A DNA stretch of 64,000 nucleotides from Alistipes sp. (GCA_020026395.1 JAHHQM010000001.1:186001-250000); one strand, 5' to 3'; positions 1-9,852 are shown, numbered from the stretch's first letter. Notes: generated from the sequence alone by a model not told the origin. A program made the numbers and translations.

Positions 1-1851
1 TCGGTCTTCCTCGACAAGTACGGCATCCGTATGGAGGCTACCGCGACCGAACGCACGTCGGCCGAGCGTTACACCTTCCCCGAGGGCAGGGGACACATCC
101 TGCTGAACCTGGGCGAGGGTCTTACGAACGAGTCGGGCGCGTGGTTGCGTCGTGTGAGCGATACGGAGATTGAGGGTATGAAACTCCTCGGTACGTTCTG
201 CTACAATACGCAGGCCGTGTTCCCCGTCTATTTTGTCCTGCGCATCTCGAAGACTCCGTCGGAGGCGGGTTTCTGGAAGAAACAGCCCGAGATGAAGGCC
301 GAGGCCGCATGGGAGAAATTCAGTGGAAAATACAAATTCTACACGAAATACGGCCGCGAAATGGCGGGCGACAACATGGGTTACTGCTTTACGTTCGACG
401 ATCTGAAGGCGAACGAGCAGGTCGAGGTGCGTATGGCGCTGTCGTACGTCAGTTGCGAGAATGCGCGTAAGAACCTCGACGCGGAACAACCCGAAGGTAT
501 GACCTTCGATCAGATGCACACGGAGGCACGTGATCGCTGGAACCGCGACCTGAGCCGCATCCGCGTTGAGGGCGGTTCGGATGCCCAGCAGGAGGTGTTC
601 TATACGGCACTCTACCACACGCTGATCCATCCCTCGATCCTCAATGACGTGAACGGCGAATATCCGCTCATGGAGCAGAACGGCACGGGTGTGGCCGAGG
701 GTAACCGCTATACGATTTTCTCTCTGTGGGATACCTACCGCAATCTGCATCAGCTGCTTACGCTGGTTTATCCCGAACGCCAGACGGATATGTTGCGCAC
801 GATGGTGGCCATGTCCGACGAGTGGGGATGGCTGCCCAAATGGGAGTTGTTCGGCCGCGAAACCTTCACGATGGAGGGCGACCCCGCACTGCCCGTCATC
901 GTGGACAGTTACCTGAAGGGTCTGCGCGATTTCGACATCGAGAAGGCCTACGCCGCCATGCGTAAATCGGCAACGACCGAAGGCCGTCTGAACCCGATGC
1001 GTCCCGATATTGATCCCTATGTGGAGTTGGGTTATGTGCCCCTCGGTTTCTATGCAGGCGACTTCTCGGGTGATAACTCGGTGTCGCATGCACTGGAGTA
1101 CTACATTGCCGACTATGCGCTGTCGCTTCTGGCCGACGAACTGGGCAAGGAGGACGATGCCCGTATGTTCCGCGAACGCTCGATGGGCTATAAGCACTAC
1201 TATGACAAGGAGTACGGCACGTTGCGCCCCCTGAAGAAGGACGGCACGTTCCTCACGCCGTTCGATCCGCGTCAGGGCGAGAACTTCGAACCCGTTCCCG
1301 GATTCCACGAGGGTTCGGCTTGGAACTATACGTTCTATGTGCCGCACGATGTGGAGGGGCTGGCTCGTCTGATGGGCGGCAAGCGTAAATTCACCGATAA
1401 GTTGCAGATGGTCTTCGATGAAGGATTGTACGATCCCGCCAACGAACCCGACATCGCTTATCCCTACCTGTTCAGCCGTATGGCGGGCGAGGAGTGGCGC
1501 ACGCAGCGCGAGGTGAAACGCCTGTTGGAGAAGTATTTCACGACCCGTCCCGACGGTATCCCCGGAAACGACGATGCCGGTACGATGTCGGCCTGGGCGG
1601 TGTTCTCGATGATGGGATTCTATCCCGATTGCCCGGGTGATCCCTCCTACACGCTTACGTCGCCTGTGTTCGACCGTGTGGAGATCGACACCGATCGCGG
1701 CGTGCTGACCATCGAGGCCAAACGCCAAAACGCAGAGGACTACCGCATCCGTCGCATGACGCTCGGCGGCAAACCTCTGAAAAAATACCGCGTTTCGCAC
1801 GAGGAACTCCTGCGCGGAGGAAAACTGACCTTTGAAATTCAAAATAAATAA
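1..1851 (+). CDS. GH92 family alpha-mannosidase (5' end outside window)
   Basis: The frame is open from base 1; the first in-window Met (base 31) is internal, because the residues around it (GIRMEATATERTSAERYTFP) align with the middle of the N-terminal domain of the two downstream GH92 proteins. GH92 enzymes are Ca2+-dependent inverting exo-alpha-mannosidases acting on N-glycans and yeast mannan. Visible family motifs are SLWDTYRNLH, the acid-bearing segment EGSAWNYTF near base 1310, and GNDDAGTMSAW near base 1565, which carries the proposed catalytic base. The HGNEPSHH-type motif of the next gene is replaced here by EPDIAYPYLF, so leaving-group specificity is probably different. The next gene starts 6 bases after the stop, so they are very likely co-transcribed. 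Signal peptide not visible because of the truncation. Confidence 0.93.
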   Translation, partial: SVFLDKYGIRMEATATERTSAERYTFPEGRGHILLNLGEGLTNESGAWLRRVSDTEIEGMKLLGTFCYNTQAVFPVYFVLRISKTPSEAGFWKKQPEMKAEAAWEKFSGKYKFYTKYGREMAGDNMGYCFTFDDLKANEQVEVRMALSYVSCENARKNLDAEQPEGMTFDQMHTEARDRWNRDLSRIRVEGGSDAQQEVFYTALYHTLIHPSILNDVNGEYPLMEQNGTGVAEGNRYTIFSLWDTYRNLHQLLTLVYPERQTDMLRTMVAMSDEWGWLPKWELFGRETFTMEGDPALPVIVDSYLKGLRDFDIEKAYAAMRKSATTEGRLNPMRPDIDPYVELGYVPLGFYAGDFSGDNSVSHALEYYIADYALSLLADELGKEDDARMFRERSMGYKHYYDKEYGTLRPLKKDGTFLTPFDPRQGENFEPVPGFHEGSAWNYTFYVPHDVEGLARLMGGKRKFTDKLQMVFDEGLYDPANEPDIAYPYLFSRMAGEEWRTQREVKRLLEKYFTTRPDGIPGNDDAGTMSAWAVFSMMGFYPDCPGDPSYTLTSPVFDRVEIDTDRGVLTIEAKRQNAEDYRIRRMTLGGKPLKKYRVSHEELLRGGKLTFEIQNK

Positions 1852-1857
1852 TACGAA

Positions 1858-4800
1858 ATGAAACTTAAATTTATGTTGCCCGTTGTGGCAATGTTCGCGG
1901 TGGCGTGCACGACTGCACCCGTCGAGGAGCATTTGACCCGATATGTCGATATGAAGATCGGCACGGGCGGACACGGACATGTTTTTGTAGGTGCCAACGT
2001 ACCGTTCGGTATGGTGCAGGTGGGCCCGACGAGTATTCCCCAGCAGTGGGATTGGTGCTCGGGTTATCACGAGAGCGACCAGACGGTGATCGGTTTCTCG
2101 CACACGCACCTGAGCGGCACGGGTATCGGCGATTTGTTTGATGTGACGGTGATGCCCGTGACGGGTGAAGTGACCTTCGCACGTGGTACGGCCGAGGATC
2201 CCCGGTCGGGTGCCTGGTCGCTGGCCGATCGCACGAAAGAGGTTGTAAAACCCGGTTATTATTCGGTACCCCTGACGCGCTACGGCATCAAGGCCGAGAT
2301 GACGGCCACCGAGCGTGCGGGTTTCCACCGCTATACGTTCCCCGCATCGGACAATGCCGCTCTGGTATTTGACTTGGAGAACGGCGGTTGCTGGGATAAG
2401 GCTACCGAGACCCACATCGAGCAGAAGAACGAAACGACCGTTACGGGTTGGCGTTATTCGTCGGGTTGGGCAAAGGACCAGCGCGTGTTCTTCGTGGCCG
2501 AGTTCTCGAAACCCTTCACGAAGTTCGAGTTGGGCGGTGCTAACGACATGTATGCCCGCGCTTCGTTCTCGACGACGGAAGGCGAGACCGTGATGCTCAA
2601 GGTCGGCCTGTCGCCCGTGAGTGTCGAGGGTGCCGAGGCCAACCTCAAGGCCGAGATCCCCGCGTGGGATTTCGAGGGAGTAGTGGCCGCTGCCGACCAG
2701 AAATGGGAGGAGCAGCTCTCGAAGGTAAAGATCGAGACGAAGGACGAGACCGCCCGCAAGATTTTCTATACGGCCATGTACCACACGATGATCGCCCCCT
2801 CGACGTTCTGCGACGTGAACGGCGATTACCGCGGTGCCGACCATAAGGTCTATGAAAAGGGTGATTTCGTGAATCTGACAACCTTCTCGTTGTGGGATAC
2901 CTACCGCGCCAAGATGCCGATGATGACCATCCTGCACCCCGAGCGTATGTCGAACATCATCAACACGATGCTCCACATCTACGAGCAGCAGGGTCGCCTG
3001 CCGGTATGGCACCTGTGGGGTAACGAGACCGACTGCATGGTGGGTAATCCGGGTATTCCCGTGGTTGCCGACGCCATTGTGAAGGGTATCGGCGGTTTCG
3101 ACCGTGAGTTGGCTTTCGAGGCCATCCGCAAGACGGCCATGAACGAGGATCGCGGTAACGGCCTGCGCATGAAGTACGGCTACATCCCCTGCGATCTGTT
3201 TAACGAGGCAGTGGCTTACGATATGGAGTACGCGCTGGCCGACGGTGCTGCCGCCCGTGCCGCCACGGCCATGGGTAAGGAGGCCGATGCCGCCTATTTC
3301 GAGAACCGCAGCCACTCGTATCGCAACTATTTCGATGCCACGACCGGTTTTATGCGTGGTCGCGACAGCAAGAAGGGATGGCGTACGCCGTTCAATCCGT
3401 TTGCATCGAAACACCGCGAGGACGACTACTGCGAGGGTAACGCATGGCAGTATACGTGGCTTGCACCGCACGATGTGAAGGGCTTGCAGGAGTGCTTCGG
3501 TTCGCGCGATAAGATGATCCAGAAACTCGATTCGTTGTTTGTGGTTTCGTCCGAGATCGAGGGCGGTGCTGCTTCGTCGCCCGATATTTCGGGTCTGATC
3601 GGTCAGTATGCCCACGGTAACGAGCCGAGCCACCACATTCTCTATATGTACACGATGCTGGGTCAGCCGTGGAAGACGGCCGACAAGGTGCGTGAGGTAC
3701 TCTCGACGCTCTACCACGCCGCTCCCGACGGTCTGTCGGGTAACGAGGACGTCGGTCAGATGTCGGCATGGTATATCCTCTCGTCGCTCGGTATGTACGA
3801 GGTTGAGCCTGCGGGCGGTCGCTACTGGTTCGGTACGCCGCTGTTCGACAAGGCCGAACTGAAGGTTGAGGGCGGTAAGTTTGTGATCGTTGCCGAGAAC
3901 AACTCCAAGGAGAACCGCTACATCCAGCGCGTATGGCTCAACGGCCAGCCCTATACGAAGGCGTATATCAACCACGAGGACATTGTCAAGGGTGGTGAGC
4001 TGCGCTTCGAGATGGGTGCTGAGCCGAAGGTGTGGTATTGCCCCGATGAGCCGGAGACCTACACCGATCAGCGTCCCGCAAAAGAGCAACGACTTTTTAA
4101 ATCGGAAGCAGTTGAAGAGGAGATCGCCCGCGTGTGCGGTCTGCTGACTAACGAACGCCTTCGTTGGATGTTCGCCAATTGCTTCCCCAACACGCTGGAT
4201 ACGACCGTTCACTATCGTGAGGACGAGCAGGGAAATCCCGACACCTATGTTTATACGGGTGATATTCCCGCCATGTGGTTGCGTGATTCGGGCGCACAGG
4301 TTTGGCCTTATGTCGAGCTGTGCGAGAAGGATCCCGCACTGAAGAAGATGATCGCGGGTTTGATCCGCCGTCAGTTCCGCCTGATCACCATCGACCCCTA
4401 TGCCAATGCGTTCAACGACGGCGCAACGGGCATGGGGCAGGATGTGGATTACTGGGGCAAGGGCAGTCAGAACCCGTGGGTGTTCGAGCGCAAGTGGGAG
4501 ATCGATTCGCACTGCTATCCGATCCGCCTGGCTTACCACTACTGGAAGACGACGGGCGACGAATCGGTGTTCGATGCAAAGTGGGTTGAGGCCATGCAGG
4601 CCATCTACAAGACCCTGCGTGACCAGCAGCGCAAAGAGGGACACGGCAATTACCTGTTCCTGCGCGTTACCGACCGTCAGCTCGATACGAAGTGCCATGT
4701 GGGTCGCGGTAATCCCGTCAATCCCGTGGGACTGATCGCTTCGGCATTCCGTCCGTCGGACGATGCCACGACGTTCGAATTCCTCGTACCGTCGAACTTC

Positions 4801-5409
4801 ATGGCAGTGACATCATTGGGTAAGGCGGCCGAGATTCTGGAGACCGTAAACCACGAAAAGGAATTGGCCGACAACTGCCGTGCATTGGCAGCCGAGGTGC
4901 GTGCGGCACTCGACAAATATGCTGTTGTGGAGCATCCCGAATTCGGCAAAATCTACGCCTATGAGGTGGACGGATTCGGTTCGCGCCAGCTGATGGACGA
5001 TGCGAACGTGCCGAGCCTTCTGGCGATGCCTTATCTGGGTGACGTGCGCCGTGGCGATCCCGTTTACGAGAATACGCGCCGCTTCCTGTGGAGCAAGGCC
5101 AACCCTTATTTCTGGAGCGGTGCTGCGGGTGAGGGTATCGGAGGCCCCCACATCGGTGTGGAGATGATCTGGCCGATGAGCATCATGATGCGTGCCTTCA
5201 CCTCGACCGACGATGAGGAGATCCGCGACTGCATCATCCAGTTGATGACCACCGACGCAGGCCGCGGCTTCATCCACGAGTCATTCTCGCGTCACGATGC
5301 TTCGAACTTCACGCGCGAGTGGTTCGCATGGCAGAATACGCTGTTCGGCGAACTGATCCTGAAACTCGTCAATGAGGGTAAAACCGATCTTTTGAATTCT
5401 ATTAACTAA
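1858..5409 (+). CDS. Lipoprotein GH92-GH125 bifunctional alpha-mannosidase
   Basis: A single 1183-residue frame joins two glycosidases. Residues 1-17 are a lipoprotein signal with lipobox FAVAC. Residues about 25-730 are a complete GH92: SLWDTYRAKMP, EGNAWQYTW (Glu526, expected general acid), HGNEPSHH (586-593) and GNEDVGQMSAWY (628-639). From about residue 745 a GH125 domain (formerly DUF1237) follows, with the hallmark IPAMWLRDSGAQVWPY, NPVNPVGLIASAFRPSDDA and GPHIGVEMIWPMSIMM. GH125 enzymes are metal-independent inverting exo-alpha-1,6-mannosidases. The HGNE motif suggests an alpha-1,2-type GH92, so one chain could strip alpha-1,2 caps and then alpha-1,6 linkages. The linkage assignment is inference. 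It lies between two other GH92 genes, with spacings of 6 and 8 bases. Confidence 0.95.
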   Translation: MKLKFMLPVVAMFAVACTTAPVEEHLTRYVDMKIGTGGHGHVFVGANVPFGMVQVGPTSIPQQWDWCSGYHESDQTVIGFSHTHLSGTGIGDLFDVTVMPVTGEVTFARGTAEDPRSGAWSLADRTKEVVKPGYYSVPLTRYGIKAEMTATERAGFHRYTFPASDNAALVFDLENGGCWDKATETHIEQKNETTVTGWRYSSGWAKDQRVFFVAEFSKPFTKFELGGANDMYARASFSTTEGETVMLKVGLSPVSVEGAEANLKAEIPAWDFEGVVAAADQKWEEQLSKVKIETKDETARKIFYTAMYHTMIAPSTFCDVNGDYRGADHKVYEKGDFVNLTTFSLWDTYRAKMPMMTILHPERMSNIINTMLHIYEQQGRLPVWHLWGNETDCMVGNPGIPVVADAIVKGIGGFDRELAFEAIRKTAMNEDRGNGLRMKYGYIPCDLFNEAVAYDMEYALADGAAARAATAMGKEADAAYFENRSHSYRNYFDATTGFMRGRDSKKGWRTPFNPFASKHREDDYCEGNAWQYTWLAPHDVKGLQECFGSRDKMIQKLDSLFVVSSEIEGGAASSPDISGLIGQYAHGNEPSHHILYMYTMLGQPWKTADKVREVLSTLYHAAPDGLSGNEDVGQMSAWYILSSLGMYEVEPAGGRYWFGTPLFDKAELKVEGGKFVIVAENNSKENRYIQRVWLNGQPYTKAYINHEDIVKGGELRFEMGAEPKVWYCPDEPETYTDQRPAKEQRLFKSEAVEEEIARVCGLLTNERLRWMFANCFPNTLDTTVHYREDEQGNPDTYVYTGDIPAMWLRDSGAQVWPYVELCEKDPALKKMIAGLIRRQFRLITIDPYANAFNDGATGMGQDVDYWGKGSQNPWVFERKWEIDSHCYPIRLAYHYWKTTGDESVFDAKWVEAMQAIYKTLRDQQRKEGHGNYLFLRVTDRQLDTKCHVGRGNPVNPVGLIASAFRPSDDATTFEFLVPSNFMAVTSLGKAAEILETVNHEKELADNCRALAAEVRAALDKYAVVEHPEFGKIYAYEVDGFGSRQLMDDANVPSLLAMPYLGDVRRGDPVYENTRRFLWSKANPYFWSGAAGEGIGGPHIGVEMIWPMSIMMRAFTSTDDEEIRDCIIQLMTTDAGRGFIHESFSRHDASNFTREWFAWQNTLFGELILKLVNEGKTDLLNSIN

Positions 5410-5417
5410 CTTGAACG

Positions 5418-7715
5418 ATGATTAAACGTATAACAACCCTCCTGGCGGCATTCTTGATGGTGAGCTGTGTCTCGCAGTCGGAATGTCCGAACGAGGAGCT
5501 TCATCCTTCGGATTGGGTATCGACCTTGGTCGGTACTCAGTCCGAATATCTGCTTTCGACCGGAAATACCTATCCGGCCGTTGCCCTGCCGTGGGGCATG
5601 AACTTCTGGACGCCGCAAACCGGTAAGATGGGCGACGGATGGGCTTACACCTACAACGCCCATACGTTGCGCGGTCTGAAACAAACCCACCAGCCTTCGC
5701 CCTGGATCAACGACTACGGTCAGTTCTCGCTGATGCCCGTACGCGGCGACAAATGTTTCGACGAGGAGAGCCGTCAGAGCTGGTTCTCGCACATCGCCGA
5801 GGAGGCGCGTCCGTATTACTACTCGGTTTATCTGGCCGACCACGACATCAAGGCCGAATTGGCTCCGACCGAGCGTGCCGCCATCATGCGCTTTACGTTC
5901 CCCGAGACGGATCAGGCAGGCGTGGTGGTCGATGCATTCGACAAGGGTTCGATGGTGGAGTGTGTCGATGGGAACACGATCGTCGGCTACACGACCCGCA
6001 ACAGCGGCGGTGTACCCGACAACTTCAAGAACTGGTTTGTGGTTCGTTTCGACAGGAACTTCTCCGCAGTGGAGCTGACGTCGGATCCCGCAACCCACAA
6101 AGCAGGTGAAAAACAACTCTATCCCGAAGGCGGCAAGAAGGCCGAGGGCGATCACGCCATGGTGAAGGTGCACTTCGAGACCAAGCGCGGCGAGCAGATC
6201 GTGGCGCGTGTGGCTTCGTCGTTCATCTCGCGCGAGCAGGCCATGCAGAACCTCAAGGAATTGGCGGCTGCCGATTTCGAGACCGTCAAGGAGAATGCCC
6301 GTCAGCGTTGGGACGAGGTGCTGGGTCGTATCGAGGTCAAAGGCGGTACGGACGATCAGATGCGCACGTTCTATTCGTGCCTGTACCGTTCGACGCTCTT
6401 CCCGCGTAAATTCTACGAAATCGACGCAGAGGGTAACCCCATCCACTACAGCCCCTATAACGGCAAGGTCGAGAAGGGGTACATGTATACCGATACAGGT
6501 TTCTGGGATACATTCCGTTCGTTGTTCCCCCTGTTGAACCTGGTTTATCCGTCGGAGAATGCCAAGATTCAGGCCGGTCTGGCCAATACCTACCGTGAGA
6601 GCGGCTTCCTGCCCGAGTGGGCATCGCCCGGTCACCGCGGATGTATGGTCGGCAACAACTCGGCTTCGGTGGTGGCCGATGCCATCATCAAGGGCGTGAC
6701 GCCCGAGGAGGACATCGAGACCCTCTACGAGGCAATGATGCACGGCCGTTCGGCGGTTCATCCCGAGGTCAGCTCGACGGGTCGTCTGGGTCACGAATAC
6801 TACGACAAACTGGGTTATGTACCCTACAATGTCGGCATCAACGAGAGCGCTGCCCGTACCCTGGAGTACGCTTACGACGACTGGTGCATCGCACAGGTTG
6901 CCCGCAAGCTGGGTAAGGTGAAAGACATCGCACCGCTGGAGAAAGCTGCCCAGAACTTCAAGAACCTCTTCGACAAGGAGCATAAACTGATGCGCGGTCG
7001 CAACGAGGACGGCACGTTCCAGTCGCCGTTCAGCCCCTACAAGTGGGGTGACGCCTTCACCGAGGGTAACTCGTGGCACTACACCTGGTCGGTGTTCCAC
7101 GCTCCCGAACAGCTGGCCGAACTGATGGGCGACCGCGAGGAGTTTGGCAAAATGTTGGATTCGGTGTTTGTCGTACCGCCGATTTACGATGCAAGCTACT
7201 ACGGATTCCGCATCCACGAGATTGTCGAGATGCAGGTGGCCGACATGGGTAACTACGCCCACGGCAACCAGCCCGCACAGCACATGATCTACCTCTACGA
7301 CTACTGCGGTCAGCCGTGGAAGGCGCAGAAGTGGACGCGCGAGGTGATGAACCGCCTCTATTCGGCTCGTCCCGACGGTTATTGCGGTGATGAGGACAAC
7401 GGCCAGACTTCGGCCTGGTATGTATTCTCGGCCATGGGATTCTATCCCGTATGTCCCGCTTCGGACGAATACGCCGTGGGTGCTCCGTTGTTCAAGGAGG
7501 TGACCATCCACTTGGAGAACGGCCGCAAGGTCGAGATCCGTGCCGAGAAGAACAGCGCCGAAAACCGCTACATCGGCCGCATGACGGTCGATGGCAAGAC
7601 GGAGGACGGCAACTTCCTCTCGCACAGCCGTATGATGCAGGGTCAGACCATTTCGTTCGACATGCAGGCCGAGCCGAACCTTTCGCGCGGACTGAAGGGT
7701 CGTGAACTTAAATAA
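5418..7715 (+). CDS. Lipoprotein GH92 family alpha-mannosidase
   Basis: A 765-residue exo-alpha-mannosidase with a lipoprotein signal (lipobox LMVSC, Cys17) and both GH92 domains. Motifs seen: TGFWDTFRSLFPL, EGNSWHYTW (Glu549, expected acid), HGNQPAQH (615-622) and GDEDNGQTSAWY (657-668). Compared with the preceding fusion protein, the conserved HGNEPSHH carries Gln for Glu and Gln for His, and the base motif is GDED rather than GNED. It therefore belongs to a different GH92 subgroup, and the +1 subsite should differ. Located in the operon 8 bases after the fusion gene and 11 bases before the GH97 gene. Likely acts at the outer membrane or in the periplasm on mannose-containing oligosaccharides. 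The exact linkage cannot be read from sequence alone. Confidence 0.94.
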   Translation: MIKRITTLLAAFLMVSCVSQSECPNEELHPSDWVSTLVGTQSEYLLSTGNTYPAVALPWGMNFWTPQTGKMGDGWAYTYNAHTLRGLKQTHQPSPWINDYGQFSLMPVRGDKCFDEESRQSWFSHIAEEARPYYYSVYLADHDIKAELAPTERAAIMRFTFPETDQAGVVVDAFDKGSMVECVDGNTIVGYTTRNSGGVPDNFKNWFVVRFDRNFSAVELTSDPATHKAGEKQLYPEGGKKAEGDHAMVKVHFETKRGEQIVARVASSFISREQAMQNLKELAAADFETVKENARQRWDEVLGRIEVKGGTDDQMRTFYSCLYRSTLFPRKFYEIDAEGNPIHYSPYNGKVEKGYMYTDTGFWDTFRSLFPLLNLVYPSENAKIQAGLANTYRESGFLPEWASPGHRGCMVGNNSASVVADAIIKGVTPEEDIETLYEAMMHGRSAVHPEVSSTGRLGHEYYDKLGYVPYNVGINESAARTLEYAYDDWCIAQVARKLGKVKDIAPLEKAAQNFKNLFDKEHKLMRGRNEDGTFQSPFSPYKWGDAFTEGNSWHYTWSVFHAPEQLAELMGDREEFGKMLDSVFVVPPIYDASYYGFRIHEIVEMQVADMGNYAHGNQPAQHMIYLYDYCGQPWKAQKWTREVMNRLYSARPDGYCGDEDNGQTSAWYVFSAMGFYPVCPASDEYAVGAPLFKEVTIHLENGRKVEIRAEKNSAENRYIGRMTVDGKTEDGNFLSHSRMMQGQTISFDMQAEPNLSRGLKGRELK

Positions 7716-7726
7716 ACTTTATACCG

Positions 7727-9733
7727 ATGAAAAAAATCTATTATTCGTTTGCTTTCGCCGTTGTGTTGGGCGTGGTTACTTTCTTCCTGCACGGAGCCGA
7801 GGCGCCCGTGTGTGAGTCGCCCGACGGATTGACCATGATCTCGTTCGAGCGTATTGACGGGGGCAAAATGGTCTATTCGGTGGAGCGTGACGGAAAAACC
7901 ATCATCAAATCGTCGAAACTTGGTCTGGAAACCCGCGAGGAGAACCTCTCGGAGGGTTTTGAGATCGACGACATCGATTACGCTTCGGTTGAGGAACATT
8001 GGACGCAGCCGTGGGGTGAAAACAAGGAGATGCTGGATCACCACAACGAATTTGCGGTGAATCTTTCCAATTCGGAGGGTACGCACCTCACGATCCGTTT
8101 CCGCGCATTCAACGACGGTGTGGCATTCCGCTATGAGGTGAAATCTCCGAAGAAGCAACTGACGCTGACGGGCGAAAAGACCGAATTCAACTTCGCAGGC
8201 GAGGGTACCTCGTGGTCGATTCCCGCCAACTTCGAGACCTACGAGCTCGACTACCGCAAACTGCCCTTGAGCGAGGTGGCCGACGGCAATACGCCGTTCA
8301 CGTTCCGCCTGGACAACGGCACGTTCGGTTCGGTGCATGAGGCTGCCCTGTACGATTATCCCGAGATGACATTGCGCCGTAACGACGACGGGGTGATGCA
8401 GGCCGATCTGGCTCCGATGCCCGATGGTACGAAGGGTGTTGTGAAGGGCGAATTCAAAACGCCGTGGCGTACGATTCAAGTGGGTGATGCGGCCGTTGAT
8501 TTGATCAACTCGTCGCTGATCCTGAACCTGAACGAGCCTTCGAAGATTGCCGATACGTCGTGGATCAAACCGCAGAAGTATGTCGGTGTCTGGTGGGGTA
8601 TGCACATCGGCGTGCAGACGTGGGTGATGGGCAAACAACACGGTGCAACGACCGAGAATGCCCTGCGTCACATCGATTTCGCTGCCGAGAACAACATTCA
8701 GGGTGTGCTGTTCGAGGGTTGGAACTGCGGCTGGGAGAACTGGGGCGGTTCTCAATCGTTCGACTACATGAAGCCCTACGCCGATTTCGACGTGGAGCGC
8801 ATTGCCGCCTATGCCCGCGAGAAGGGCGTGGAGTTGTGGATGCACAACGAGACGGGCGGTAATATCCCCGAATACGAGGCCGTGATGGACAAGGCGATGG
8901 CTCAATATGCCGCCTGGGGCGTACACGCGCTCAAGACGGGTTATGCGGGCGGTTTCAAGGACGGTTACCGTCACCATTCGCAGTACGGCGTACAGCACTA
9001 CCAGCGTGTGGTGGAGTGTGCCGCCAAACATCAGCTGATGATCGATGCCCACGAGCCGATCAAGGATACGGGTATCCGCCGTACGTGGCCGAACATGATG
9101 ACCCGTGAGGGTGCTCGCGGTATGGAGTGGAATGCCTGGTCGGAGGGTAATACGGCCGACTACCTTTGCACGCTGCCGTTCGTGCGTCTGCTGGGCGGCC
9201 CGATGGACTACACGCCCGGGATCTTCGATCTGGACTACAACCGTGCAAAGGCCGACAAGAACCGCATCCAGTGGAACGGTGACAACTCGAAATGTTGCAT
9301 CAAGACCACTCTGGCGCGTCAGATTGCCAACTGGGTGATCATCTATTCGCCGTTGCAGATGGCGGCCGACCTGATCGAGAACTACGAGGGTCATCCCGCA
9401 TTCGAGTTCTTCCGTCAGTTCGATGCCGATTGCGATTGGTCGAAAGCGTTGGCGGGTGAGATCGGCGAATACATCGTGGTGGCACGCCGTGCCGGTGACC
9501 GCTTCTTTGTGGGTGCGGGTACCAATTCGGAAGCCCGCGAGGTGGATGTAAAACTCGACTTCCTGAAGTCGGGCGAGCGTTACGAGGCCGTGATTTACGG
9601 CGACGACGTAAAGTCGGACGATCGTAACGATTACATTATCGAGCGCCGCGTGGTAACGGCGGACGATACGCTGCACATCGCAATGGCCAAGGCCGGAGGT
9701 TGTGCCGTGACGCTGATTCCTGAAGCCAAATAG
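7727..9733 (+). CDS. GH97 family glycoside hydrolase, SusB-like inverting type
   Basis: A 668-residue secreted protein with an ordinary signal peptide (cleavage probably after HGAEA), so probably periplasmic. Family features run through the chain: N-terminal beta-sandwich, then a TIM barrel with GVLFEGWNCGWENW, HALKTGYAGGF (KTGY at 403-406), AHEPIKDTGIRRTWPN, ARGMEWNAW and GGPMDYTPGIFD. Retaining GH97 alpha-galactosidases have an Asp nucleophile where KTGY has Gly, so this reads as the inverting, Ca2+-dependent alpha-glucosidase type represented by SusB. As I recall, SusB ends the last motif in Glu (its general acid); here it is Asp501, which deserves checking. Last gene of the mannosidase operon, followed by a terminator. 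A role in removing glucose caps from glucosylated high-mannose glycans is possible but unproven. Confidence 0.92.
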   Translation: MKKIYYSFAFAVVLGVVTFFLHGAEAPVCESPDGLTMISFERIDGGKMVYSVERDGKTIIKSSKLGLETREENLSEGFEIDDIDYASVEEHWTQPWGENKEMLDHHNEFAVNLSNSEGTHLTIRFRAFNDGVAFRYEVKSPKKQLTLTGEKTEFNFAGEGTSWSIPANFETYELDYRKLPLSEVADGNTPFTFRLDNGTFGSVHEAALYDYPEMTLRRNDDGVMQADLAPMPDGTKGVVKGEFKTPWRTIQVGDAAVDLINSSLILNLNEPSKIADTSWIKPQKYVGVWWGMHIGVQTWVMGKQHGATTENALRHIDFAAENNIQGVLFEGWNCGWENWGGSQSFDYMKPYADFDVERIAAYAREKGVELWMHNETGGNIPEYEAVMDKAMAQYAAWGVHALKTGYAGGFKDGYRHHSQYGVQHYQRVVECAAKHQLMIDAHEPIKDTGIRRTWPNMMTREGARGMEWNAWSEGNTADYLCTLPFVRLLGGPMDYTPGIFDLDYNRAKADKNRIQWNGDNSKCCIKTTLARQIANWVIIYSPLQMAADLIENYEGHPAFEFFRQFDADCDWSKALAGEIGEYIVVARRAGDRFFVGAGTNSEAREVDVKLDFLKSGERYEAVIYGDDVKSDDRNDYIIERRVVTADDTLHIAMAKAGGCAVTLIPEAK

Positions 9734-9757
9734 GCATACGGAAAACCCTGATTTCGG

Positions 9758-9798
9758 GCGGTCGGCTCCCAAAACGGGATGCCGACCGCTTGCTTTTT
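9758..9798 (+). terminator. Terminator after the mannosidase operon
   Basis: Inverted repeat GCGGTCGGC / GCCGACCGC (9758-9766 and 9781-9789) followed by a T-rich stretch. It sits 25 bases after the GH97 stop and before the promoter of the next gene. Confidence 0.8.
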
Positions 9799-9852
9799 GG
9801 GGGCGGGCGAAAAGAATCGGGCGTAAGATGTGGAAAACAACGTATTTTTTCC

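Noticed and set aside
5406..7625. Long open frame on the minus strand (739 codons) opposite the GH92 gene
   Set aside because: It is a mirror of the GC-rich GH92 codons; it yields a His/Val/Leu-rich chain without domains, signal peptide or promoter, whereas the plus strand has full GH92 motifs.
7643..9772. Minus-strand open frame of 709 codons opposite the GH97 gene
   Set aside because: Same reason; the plus-strand product carries complete GH97 motifs.
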